A stretch of 21,344 nucleotides of DNA from positions 1-21,344 of IMG/VR virus record IMGVR_UViG_3300036792_000332; one strand, written 5' to 3'. Positions 1-6,742 of this stretch are shown here, piece by piece; within the stretch, counting starts at the first letter, position 1; each line of letters begins with the position of its first letter. A model generated the notes under the pieces. The model searched no databases. It saw only the letters and a list, made by a program, of their open reading frames with translations, and was not told the DNA's origin. This stretch comes from a virus. The translations under genes and the position numbers were made by a program.

Positions 1-656
1 TTGAGGGCCGCCCCCGCCCCCCCCGCCACCAGCAGCAGGTTCGCCAGGTGCCCGAAGATCTGCTCGGTGTAGCTGCTCGCCTGCGCCTTCTGGACGAAGC
101 TCGTGTTCTCCAGGCCCTGCCCCGTGGCGGCGTGGTAGGCGAGCTGGCCGAGGTCGTGCGCCGTCCCCCAGATGCCGGTCGCCACGTTGGCGGCGATGTT
201 GTGCGTGAGGGGGTTCTGCCCCGGCTGGCCGAAGATGCCGGGCTCGACCTGCTGGGCGAAGGCGACCGGGTGCGCCAGCTCGCCGGGGTGGCGGATCGCC
301 TCGTAGGCCGACAGCTCCGGCCCGGCGATGATCTGGAACAGCCCCTTGGCGACCCCCGAGACGACGTGGCCGAGGCCCTTGCTCTCCCGTTCGTAGGCCG
401 TGACGGGGGCCGTCGGCAGGTTCGGCGTCGTCGCCGCTGCCGTGGGCGTGGCGAACAGGCTCGGGAAGGCGCTGGGGGCGGTGGTGGTCGACGTCGCTCC
501 AGGCACGCTGGCCCCCTGCAGCGCCTGGAGCTGGAACGGCGCCAGCGGAGGGCCGCCCCCGATCGGGTTGAACGGGCTGCTGGCGAGCAGGAAGGAGCTG
601 GCCCCCGTGTCCCCCGCCGTGGGGTCGGCCGTGAGCGGGGCGAAGATGTTCGCCAC
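1..656 (-). CDS. putative internal virion / ejection protein, C-terminus beyond the left edge
   Basis: A minus-strand frame stays open from a GTG at 654-656 to the left edge, giving about 218 residues with no stop, so the gene continues outside the window. GTG is the only sensible start: the codon just upstream is the TAG of the previous gene, in the same frame, and no Met follows in the visible part. The first 90 residues are rich in Ala, Pro, Thr and Ser. After them come amphipathic stretches (near VVSGVAKGLFQIIAGPE) and a hydrophobic, glycine-rich segment at the edge (LANLLLVAGGAGAAL). I do not recognise a family. Its place after the neck genes and two Gln-rich genes resembles the ejection-protein cluster of P22-like phages, where the last protein is the largest, so an ejection role is an inference. 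Confidence 0.7.
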   Translation of the reverse strand, partial: MANIFAPLTADPTAGDTGASSFLLASSPFNPIGGGPPLAPFQLQALQGASVPGATSTTTAPSAFPSLFATPTAAATTPNLPTAPVTAYERESKGLGHVVSGVAKGLFQIIAGPELSAYEAIRHPGELAHPVAFAQQVEPGIFGQPGQNPLTHNIAANVATGIWGTAHDLGQLAYHAATGQGLENTSFVQKAQASSYTEQIFGHLANLLLVAGGAGAAL

Positions 657-1766
657 CTATTTCTTCTTGGCCGGGTACGCCTGCTGCGCCCGGGTCCGCA
701 CCTGGTTGGCGATGTCCGGCCCGTACTGCAGGGTGATGTCCTGCATGGTGGAGGCGTGGGCGCCGTGCTGCTGCCAGTACTTGAGGGCGTTGGCGAAGGC
801 GTTCGGGTCCTGGGCGGGCGGGGGCGGGGCAGCGAGGCCAGTCTGCTGTGCCCCCTGGAGGGCCTGGAGCGACTCGATCGGGCTCGGCATCGTCGGCGTG
901 GCGGGCCGCATCTGGCCGTAGATCGAGTTCCACGCCCCGAGCTGGGCGCCGAGCTGCTGTCCCTGGACCGTCTCCTGCTGGGCCTGGAGCTGGGCCTGCA
1001 CCTGCGCCTGGGCGGCCGCCTGCTGGAGCGCCGCCTGCTGGGCCTGCTGCTGGAGGGCCTGCTGGCCCCGGAACTGGGCCTCCTGCGCGGCGACGTTCTG
1101 CAGCGCCTGGCTCTGAAGGGTCTGCATCTGGCCCCCCTGCCGGGCCGCCAGCTCGTGGACCCCCAGGCCGAGGTTCCCCACGTCGACCTGATTGGCCGCG
1201 TCCGTCATCGTCTGGGCCTGCATGAACGGGTTGATCGCGGGGATGGCCCCCCGCCCGGGGGTCGCGGGCATGCCGGCCGCCGCCTGAGCGTCCTGGGCGG
1301 CCTGGGCGTAGTTCTGAATCGCCCCCGCCGTCTGCTGGCCGATCTGGGACACCTGGCCCCCCTGCTGCGCGACGAGCTGGTTGCCGACCTGCTCCCGGCC
1401 CGCGACGTCCTGCATTGCCCGGGTGAACTCATCGGTGATCGACTGGCGCTGCCCGGTGAGGGCCTGCTCGTAGGCGCTGTTGTAGTCCTGGCCCTCGATC
1501 GGGGCGACGGGCATGTTGGTGAACATTTTTGAGGTGTCGATCGGCGACACGCCCGGGATGCTCGGGATGGAGAACTGCCCGGCCCCCTGCTGGCCCGATG
1601 CGGCGTACTGGGCGTACTGCTGGTTGAGCTGGTTCAGGAAGTCCTGGGGAGAGAGTTGCCCGCTGCCCGTAGGCACGGGGCCGGGCGTCGAGGGCCGCGC
1701 GGTGCTGGCCCCGGTCGTGGGCCGGGGGAGCCGGACCGGGGTGATCGGGTTGGGGACCGAGGGCAT
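657..1766 (-). CDS. Gln/Ala-rich putative virion (ejection-type) protein, 369 aa
   Basis: This 369-residue protein starts at an ATG that directly abuts the TAG of the upstream gene in the same frame. Its N-terminus is Pro/Thr-rich and disordered. Residues about 85-160 look helical, and residues about 210-275 are an extreme Gln/Ala helix (runs such as QQALQQQAQQAALQQ), typical of coiled coil. The C-terminus ends in basic AKKK. No enzyme motif is visible. P22 ejection proteins gp7 and gp20 are likewise Ala/Gln-rich and helical, and they follow the neck genes. The composition and position match that picture, but composition is weak evidence for homology. A tail-needle or core protein is an alternative. 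Confidence 0.8.
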   Translation of the reverse strand: MPSVPNPITPVRLPRPTTGASTARPSTPGPVPTGSGQLSPQDFLNQLNQQYAQYAASGQQGAGQFSIPSIPGVSPIDTSKMFTNMPVAPIEGQDYNSAYEQALTGQRQSITDEFTRAMQDVAGREQVGNQLVAQQGGQVSQIGQQTAGAIQNYAQAAQDAQAAAGMPATPGRGAIPAINPFMQAQTMTDAANQVDVGNLGLGVHELAARQGGQMQTLQSQALQNVAAQEAQFRGQQALQQQAQQAALQQAAAQAQVQAQLQAQQETVQGQQLGAQLGAWNSIYGQMRPATPTMPSPIESLQALQGAQQTGLAAPPPPAQDPNAFANALKYWQQHGAHASTMQDITLQYGPDIANQVRTRAQQAYPAKKK

Positions 1767-2120
1767 CTAGAACGCCACCCCAAGGTTCGTCATAAAAGCC
1801 TGCCGGCGGAGGTCGTTCAACTGCTGGTTGAGGGTGAGCTGCACCTGGGCGTTGGCGTTCGAGCTGTCCTCGGCGATGTTGGAGGCCCGCTGGCCGGTCA
1901 TGCCCGAGAAGAACCGGCCCATCGAGGCATCTTGGTTCGCCTGGGCCGGCAGGCCCCGCTGCTGGAACTGCGTGAAAAGGAGCTGGCTCTGGAGCGCGGC
2001 CTGGCTCTGCGCCTGGGCCCGCTGGCGCTCGATGTCGCCCAGCCCGAACGCCTGGATCTGGGAGTTGGGCTGGTAGAAAGAGAGAAGGCTCCCGTAGTCC
2101 TGCCCGGTCACGTCGGGCAT
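1767..2120 (-). CDS. small Gln-rich putative virion protein, 117 aa
   Basis: A 117-residue reading frame whose ATG overlaps the upstream TGA by one base (TGATG), consistent with translational coupling. The protein is helical in character, with a Gln/Ala-rich middle (RQRAQAQSQAALQSQ), then a patch with Met, Phe and Gly, then another Gln/Asn-rich helix near the C-terminus. It ends at a TAG immediately followed by the ATG of the next gene in the same frame. I recognise no family. It is the middle member of a run of low-complexity genes following the neck genes, so an internal virion or ejection role is plausible but unproven. Confidence 0.75.
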   Translation of the reverse strand: MPDVTGQDYGSLLSFYQPNSQIQAFGLGDIERQRAQAQSQAALQSQLLFTQFQQRGLPAQANQDASMGRFFSGMTGQRASNIAEDSSNANAQVQLTLNQQLNDLRRQAFMTNLGVAF

Positions 2121-2635
2121 CAGTACCCCCTCTGCTGCAGGAATTGCTGGATGGCCGCCGAGTTGGGGGCCACCGCCTGGGGGGCCATCCGGGCGATCGC
2201 TGCCTGCTGCTGGGCCTGGAGGGCGGCGATCGCCGACTGCGGCAGCATCGTGGGCATCTGGGCCTGCTGATGGACCTGCATCGCTGGCGGTGCGGCCGGC
2301 AGGGCGGTCTGGGGAGCTGCCGCGGGCTGGCCCATCATCTGCCGCAGAGCCTGCTGCTGGCCGACCTGGGCCGAGACCTGCCCCGGCGTGTAGCCCCCCA
2401 TCTGGGCTCCCTGCTGCGCGCCCATCTGCCCGGGCGTGTAGCCGCTCTGGCCCCCGGCCCCGTAGCCGATCGGCAGCACCCCGTTCGCCTGGTACTGGGG
2501 CGCCTGCGGGGACGGCGCCGGGGTCGCCGCGCCCGGCTGCACGGCCGTGCGCACCTGCCCGGGCTGGCCCATGCCCCAGTTGAGCCGGGACGATCCCGGG
2601 GCGATCCCGTTGTAGAGGTCAGCTAGGGTAGCCAT
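2120..2635 (-). CDS. Pro/Gln/Gly-rich putative virion protein with GYTPGQ repeats, 171 aa
   Basis: A 171-residue protein starting at an ATG that overlaps the upstream stop as TGATG. Residues about 20-60 are Pro/Ala/Gln-rich and look unstructured. The hexapeptide GYTPGQ occurs at residues 65-70 and 81-86, with similar Gln/Gly filler between. The C-terminal half is Gln/Ala-rich and helical (AIAALQAQQQAAIARM) and ends in QQFLQQRGY. It opens the low-complexity block just after the neck genes. No catalytic motif and no recognised family. The gene is supported by its fit in the operon; the function is unknown, with ejection or core protein the leading inference. Confidence 0.75.
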   Translation of the reverse strand: MATLADLYNGIAPGSSRLNWGMGQPGQVRTAVQPGAATPAPSPQAPQYQANGVLPIGYGAGGQSGYTPGQMGAQQGAQMGGYTPGQVSAQVGQQQALRQMMGQPAAAPQTALPAAPPAMQVHQQAQMPTMLPQSAIAALQAQQQAAIARMAPQAVAPNSAAIQQFLQQRGY

Positions 2636-3276
2636 CAGATCGTCTCGTAGAAGTTGTCACGTATGCCCGGGTAGATTTCGGTGCGGGCCTCGTTGAGGTC
2701 GTCCTTGGCGATCTTCAGGGCGTCGTCGTATTTCGCCTGGTGCAGGCGCGCCCGGTCGGCCTGCCCGTCGTCGGTGTAGGCGAGAGCGAGGGCCCCCTCG
2801 CAGAGGGCAGGGTGGTACCGGGAGGGGAGGTCGATGGGTATGTCGGCGTCGAGGACGAGGGCAGCCGGGTCCCCCCAGTACGACACCTCGACGATCGTGT
2901 TGGCCTGCGGCACCGGGAAGAGGTAGATGAGCGCGCCGTCCACGAGGTAGTAGTAGGTGTTGCCCTGGATTGTCGGGTCCGTGAAGCGGTCGATGACCTG
3001 CTGCCACGAGGTGAGCGGGAGCATGTTGAACGGCGTGGAGACGCTCGTGTTGCGGACCATGAGCAGGCCCGTCGCCCCCGTGGGCAGCGGCTGGGAGCGG
3101 GTGGCGGCCGGGAACGTGATGGTGGCGAGCTTGTTCTTGCCCGAGCCGATCTGGGAGACGAACTCGCCGTAGCGCTCGTTGAGGTCGTCGGTCCACATGG
3201 ACTTGCTCCGTAGCCCCGAGCCCGTGGGCTCCCGGTAGCGGTCCATGCAGCGCTGGCGCATCACGCCGAGGTTCAC
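2635..3276 (-). CDS. putative head-tail adaptor/neck protein, second paralogue, 213 aa
   Basis: The start chosen is the GTG at 3274-3276, which overlaps the upstream TGA as GTGA. An in-frame ATG lies five codons later (3261). The frame stays open far upstream, but that part only shadows the neighbouring gene. The protein is alpha/beta, with RYREPTG near residue 14, WTDDLNERYGEF near residue 28, and an acidic helical C-terminal third containing RYHPALCEGALALAY and DDGQADRA. The same motifs in the same order occur in the upstream gene (RFRDPAN, WTDHLNAAYDEY, RYHEALVEGALGRAY, DDGNAEAS), so the two are paralogues. The fold is most like phage adaptor proteins that sit below the portal; that assignment comes from context and resemblance. 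Confidence 0.8.
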   Translation of the reverse strand: MNLGVMRQRCMDRYREPTGSGLRSKSMWTDDLNERYGEFVSQIGSGKNKLATITFPAATRSQPLPTGATGLLMVRNTSVSTPFNMLPLTSWQQVIDRFTDPTIQGNTYYYLVDGALIYLFPVPQANTIVEVSYWGDPAALVLDADIPIDLPSRYHPALCEGALALAYTDDGQADRARLHQAKYDDALKIAKDDLNEARTEIYPGIRDNFYETI

Positions 3277-3962
3277 TGACCCGCCTCCTGCTGGGGGGTG
3301 GCCGAGGGTGCCATCTGCGCCGACTCCTGCAGCGTCCCCTTGGTCGAGAGGACCTGGCCCACGGTCTCCAGCTCGGCCATCGCCTGCTTGACGAGCCGGG
3401 AGAACTGGCCGTAGGCGAGCTTGGAGGCCTCGGCGTTGCCGTCGTCCTGGTAGGCCCGCCCGAGTGCCCCCTCGACGAGGGCCTCGTGGTAGCGGGCAGG
3501 GAACACGGGCACGTCGGTGCCGGCCGCCAGCGGCGTCACGTCCGTGTAGTAGTTCACTTCCAGGGTCGTGTTCACGGTGACGGCCGGCAGCACGTAGAGG
3601 TTCGCCCCCTGGATCTCCCAGAACAGCGGCACCCCGCTCACCCGCCACTCCAGGAAGACCCGCTCCTTCCAGGGCATGCCGTCGGGCACCGGCAGCAGCA
3701 TCCGGGGCTCGTCGCCGCCGCTCACGAGGTCGTAAACATCCTTGATCCCGCTGGCAACGTTGGAGCCCACGGAGATGCGGTGGCCCCCGGGCGGGACAGC
3801 GAAGCTGCCCGTGGTCAGCAGGAACGGCCAGCGGGTAGCGCCGGAGTACTCGTCGTAGGCGGCGTTCAGGTGGTCGGTCCACGTCGCCGCGGTGATGAGG
3901 GCGTTGGCCGGATCGCGGAAGCGGAGGGCCGCCCGGGTCTGCATCTGCAGCAGCGTCGCCAC
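3273..3962 (-). CDS. putative head-tail adaptor/neck protein, first paralogue, 229 aa
   Basis: This 229-residue protein starts with GTG directly after the TGA of the upstream gene, in the same frame. Its N-terminus (MATLLQMQTRAALRFRDPAN, then ATWTDHLNAAYDEYSG) is typical of a small phage family encoded next to tail or stopper genes. The middle is beta-rich (LEWRVSGVPLFWEIQG, LYVLPAV, LEVNYYTDV), and the C-terminal third is helical with RYHEALVEGALGRAY. A Gln/Pro-rich tail of about 25 residues has no counterpart in the paralogue downstream. The likely role is a ring protein joining portal and tail, like P22 gp4; this rests on context, not a proven match. Confidence 0.8.
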   Translation of the reverse strand: MATLLQMQTRAALRFRDPANALITAATWTDHLNAAYDEYSGATRWPFLLTTGSFAVPPGGHRISVGSNVASGIKDVYDLVSGGDEPRMLLPVPDGMPWKERVFLEWRVSGVPLFWEIQGANLYVLPAVTVNTTLEVNYYTDVTPLAAGTDVPVFPARYHEALVEGALGRAYQDDGNAEASKLAYGQFSRLVKQAMAELETVGQVLSTKGTLQESAQMAPSATPQQEAGQ

Positions 3963-5555
3963 TCAGCTCACCCCCAGCCGGTAGCGGGGGATGCAGCCCA
4001 TCCGCAGCTTCTTGCACGTGGGGGCCTCCCCGGCGTTGGACGTGGCGAAGGTGATCTGAACGGTGAACGCCTGCGCCGGCAGGAGGCCCACGATCTTGCG
4101 GATGACCTGCTCGCCGCCGGCGTTCACGACGTAGGAGGCGGTGACGGTGACCGGCGTCCCTGTCGGCACGGGCGTGGCCGTCACGGTGAGCGTGCCCTGG
4201 GCCCCCGACGAGCCCGCTCCCAGAATCAGCTCCACCTCGCGCAGCTCCACATAGCGGGCGTCGATCGACTGCGGGTGCGTCTTGAAGGTGTAGGTCCCCA
4301 CCGCCGTCGTCCCGAGCGAGGGGTCGCTGGCGAGGTCCATGCTCCGGTAGTCGAAGGCGGGCGAGAGGTAATTCATCCCGAACCCGTAGAGCTTGTAGTT
4401 GAGCCCCGGCACCGCCTTGTAGAAGAGCGTGTTCGCCCACTGCGTCTGCCGGTGCCAGCTCTTCGTCCACGTGTCGTAGACGTAAGCGGCCGGGCTGGCG
4501 GCCCTCGCCCCCTGGCCGGGCAGGAAGATGAACCGCCCGGCGTAGCCGATGCTGCCGAGCTGGGAGCTGTTCGGGGGGCTCACCTGGAGCATGTTGCCGG
4601 GATTGATCTGGCGGGACAGGTGGTCGACCCGGCTCCCGCCGGCCCAGACCATGAGCCCCCGGTTGCGGGAGAAGTAGACGAGGCCCTCGTCGGTGATGAC
4701 CGGGGCGTAGTGGAACGGGATCGGGATCTGCGAGCTCCCGCTGGTTGCCCCGGACGAGGGGTACTGCTGGGTCACGTCGCGCACGATGGGGGCGGTGATG
4801 TCGCCCTGGACGTCGAGCAGACCCCGGCCGTCGAGCATGACCACCAGCTCGCTCGGCGCGTAGACGACGCCCCACGCCGCGATCGCGCTCTGCGGCGAGG
4901 TCTGGAGGTCGAGGAAGTTGACCAACACGTTCCACGCCGTGTCGCTGCCGGGATCGGTGTAGGCGAGGACGGGGGCACCGCTGCGAGTGGTGTTGTTGCC
5001 GGACTGGAGTGCCACGAGGCGGGCCTGGTGGTAGGCGAGGGCGGTGATGCCGGAATAGCTAAGGACCTGAGCGCAGGACCCCGGGATCAGGCTGTTGGAG
5101 TTCACGACCCATACCCCGTTGTCCCCCGAAGAGCCGAAGTCGACGTTCCAGGCGATGTTGCGGTGCCCCGGCGTCCCCGCCGGCCCGGAGTCGACGAACA
5201 TCACCTGTGCGGCGCCCTTGGTCGGGTCGATCCCGCTGGGGGTGGAGATGACGGCCGTGCTCGTGAACTGCGAGACGATGAAGCTGAACGGGGCCTTCGA
5301 GTAGGCGCAGAGGGTGATCTGCCCGTCGGCCGACTGGTAGTAGCCGAGCATCTGGGTAACGGACGCGGCAGCGTCTGGGTGCGTGCTGGCGATGGGGACC
5401 GTGGCGACGACGGGGACGACTCCCCCGGCGACGTAGGGATGGCAGTCGTCCATGACCGCGAGGGCGTTGTCGGGGAAGAGGGCCGCCGTCCCGCGCTCCC
5501 ACAGCCCGCCCGAGAAGTCGGCCATCTCCTTCCAGACCATGTAGTGGTGGGTCAC
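3963..5555 (-). CDS. putative tail stopper / DNA-stabilisation-like neck protein, 530 aa
   Basis: The start chosen is the GTG at 5553-5555, overlapping the upstream TGA as GTGA; an ATG five codons later (5540) is the alternative. The 530-residue protein is almost all beta structure. It has recurring blade-like stretches (ITALAYHQARLVALQ, SELVVMLDGRGLLDVQGD, DEGLVYFSRNRGLMVWAGG, YVYDTWTKSWHRQTQW) that suggest a beta-propeller, then a C-terminal beta domain from about residue 425 ending PRYRLGVS. P22 gp10 (472 aa), the portal-vertex plug, is a beta-propeller and neighbours the gp4 adaptor, as this gene neighbours the adaptor-like pair. T7 gp12-type tail tube proteins are an alternative. It is clearly structural; the exact role is inferred. 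Confidence 0.8.
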   Translation of the reverse strand: MTHHYMVWKEMADFSGGLWERGTAALFPDNALAVMDDCHPYVAGGVVPVVATVPIASTHPDAAASVTQMLGYYQSADGQITLCAYSKAPFSFIVSQFTSTAVISTPSGIDPTKGAAQVMFVDSGPAGTPGHRNIAWNVDFGSSGDNGVWVVNSNSLIPGSCAQVLSYSGITALAYHQARLVALQSGNNTTRSGAPVLAYTDPGSDTAWNVLVNFLDLQTSPQSAIAAWGVVYAPSELVVMLDGRGLLDVQGDITAPIVRDVTQQYPSSGATSGSSQIPIPFHYAPVITDEGLVYFSRNRGLMVWAGGSRVDHLSRQINPGNMLQVSPPNSSQLGSIGYAGRFIFLPGQGARAASPAAYVYDTWTKSWHRQTQWANTLFYKAVPGLNYKLYGFGMNYLSPAFDYRSMDLASDPSLGTTAVGTYTFKTHPQSIDARYVELREVELILGAGSSGAQGTLTVTATPVPTGTPVTVTASYVVNAGGEQVIRKIVGLLPAQAFTVQITFATSNAGEAPTCKKLRMGCIPRYRLGVS

Positions 5556-6001
5556 TGCTCGGCCAGGAAGGTGATGCCGCTGAGGGTGTGGAACCCGTTG
5601 GTGTTGGTGAGCCCCGTGCCGGCCCCCTGGCGGACCGTGCCGTCCTGCTGCACGACCCCCTGTCCCGGCCCGGTGTCGTTGATGACCCCGAACATGAGGT
5701 CGCCGATCGGCCGGAAACCCACGGGCAGGACGAAGATCGCCACGTTGACGGTGCCCGACTTCACGAGGCCGCGGAGGTGGACGAAGCCCATGGCGTCCTT
5801 GCGGTAGGCAGCGGGGGCCCAGGTCGAGCCGAAGTTGACCCACGAGTTGGCGAAAGCGGGGGCCCCCGCTGCGCCGATGACGACCCAGTCCCTGCCCTTC
5901 AACGCCCGTTCGAGGTCGATGAGGGCGGTGCGGACCTGCTGGCCGAAGCGCGGGGTTCCCACCTCGACGAGCGGAAGCCGGGTCGGGGGGGCGAGGGTCA
6001 T
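5552..6001 (-). CDS. small virion protein with receptor-binding-like beta domain, 149 aa
   Basis: The ATG at 5999-6001 overlaps the upstream TGA as ATGA. A longer in-frame start exists, but it would overlap the upstream gene by 70 bases. After a short helix (RFGQQVRTALIDLERALKG) comes a beta domain with the pattern WVNFGSTWAPAAYRKDAMG, FVHLRGLVKSGTVNVAIFVL, PVGFRPIGD. This W...LRG.v..G...f.LP.gfRP signature is common in phage fibre, head-fibre and lower-tail proteins that form trimeric beta-sandwich appendages. The protein is short for a whole fibre, so it may be a standalone appendage or the distal part of a composite. The domain call is firm as a pattern; its location on the virion is inferred. 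Confidence 0.8.
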   Translation of the reverse strand: MTLAPPTRLPLVEVGTPRFGQQVRTALIDLERALKGRDWVVIGAAGAPAFANSWVNFGSTWAPAAYRKDAMGFVHLRGLVKSGTVNVAIFVLPVGFRPIGDLMFGVINDTGPGQGVVQQDGTVRQGAGTGLTNTNGFHTLSGITFLAEQ

Positions 6002-6462
6002 GGCGGGGGGGACCGGCCCCCACCCCCCCGGTTGGCGGACTCGGGTGCGAGGCTCGCCGAGCGCCACGGCCGGTCGGGCCCCCGGACGAAGTGGAGGTGG
6101 TCCTGGATCGCCGCCAGCACCTCCTCCTCCCAGGCTGCCTTTGCGGCCTCCGTGCGGGCGTTGTGGGCCTCGATGCGGTCCACGGCGCTACCCGTCCGCC
6201 CCGTGGCCCCCGCCCGCATCACAGCGACGTCAGCGACGATGGAGCTCACCTCGTCAGACCGCCACGAGCCGATGCGGCGGTCCTGGCCGTCCTCGCAGTG
6301 CCGCCATACCTCGAAGCGCCGGTCGACCTCCCGGCCCCCCTCGTCGGCGATGACGCCTATCCGCACTTCCAGGTCGGGGTCCTGCCGACGGAGCACGGCG
6401 GCGACGTCCTCCAGCGCAGCGGGCACCCACCCGACGGCCGAGGGCACCAGGAGGGAGCGCAC
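5998..6462 (-). CDS. hypothetical protein in the capsid-to-neck interval, 154 aa
   Basis: This 154-residue protein starts with GTG one base after the TGA of the previous gene and ends by ATGA overlap with the next. The N-terminal half is mixed alpha/beta (LEDVAAVLRRQDPDLEVRIG, RRFEVWRHCEDG, IGSWRSDEVSSIVADVAVM), followed by an alpha-helical segment rich in Ala, Glu and Arg and a Gly/Pro-rich tail (GGGGRSPPP). I do not recognise the family. Position between the capsid-proximal gene and the neck genes suggests a head-completion or virion-assembly role. No active-site pattern is visible. Confidence 0.75.
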   Translation of the reverse strand: MRSLLVPSAVGWVPAALEDVAAVLRRQDPDLEVRIGVIADEGGREVDRRFEVWRHCEDGQDRRIGSWRSDEVSSIVADVAVMRAGATGRTGSAVDRIEAHNARTEAAKAAWEEEVLAAIQDHLHFVRGPDRPWRSASLAPESANRGGGGRSPPP

Positions 6463-6463
6463 C

Positions 6464-6742
6464 TCAGTCGCCCCAGACCTTCACGCAGATGAGGCGGGCG
6501 GTGCCGGCCACGACGAAGTTCACGATGGCGGCCGCCGTCGCTGTCCCCTGCGTGAAGGTGAAGCTCACCATGTCGGTGCCCGCCGTCGGCGTCGCCAGGT
6601 AGGCCCAGTCGATGGAGTCGATGGTGCGCATGTACGTGGTCCACGTGTCGCCGTTGTTCGGGGTGAACTGGGCGAGCTGGACCCGCTTGGTCCCCAGGTA
6701 CTCGACCCGGTCCGTGCCCGCTACGGGGGTGACGGCGGCCAT
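6464..6742 (-). CDS. small putative capsid-associated protein, 92 aa
   Basis: The ATG at 6740-6742 overlaps the capsid gene stop by one base (TGATG). The larger open frame upstream is only a shadow of the capsid gene. The 92-residue product is beta-rich: VEYLGTKRVQLAQFT, WTTYMRTIDSIDWAYLATP, DMVSFTFTQGTA, AIVNFVVAGTARLICVKVWGD. Small beta proteins encoded directly after the major capsid gene are often decoration proteins or head-tail joining components. That positional argument is the only functional evidence, and no family is recognised. Confidence 0.8.
   Translation of the reverse strand: MAAVTPVAGTDRVEYLGTKRVQLAQFTPNNGDTWTTYMRTIDSIDWAYLATPTAGTDMVSFTFTQGTATAAAIVNFVVAGTARLICVKVWGD

Noticed and set aside
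48-1532. Long rightward open frame (494 codons) opposite the Gln-rich genes
   Set aside because: It is Arg/Gly/Leu-rich with no domain pattern, and it mirrors the minus-strand genes that chain properly by stop-start junctions. Long antisense frames are expected at this GC content.
2635-4935. Leftward 766-codon frame across three genes
   Set aside because: Only its last 213 codons match a family pattern. The rest is an Arg/Pro/Gly-rich shadow of the adaptor and stopper genes in another frame.
3486-5807. Rightward open frame of 773 codons opposite the neck genes
   Set aside because: Low-complexity Arg/Gly/Asp/Val composition typical of an antisense shadow. The leftward frames here have structured beta and alpha patterns and coupled starts.
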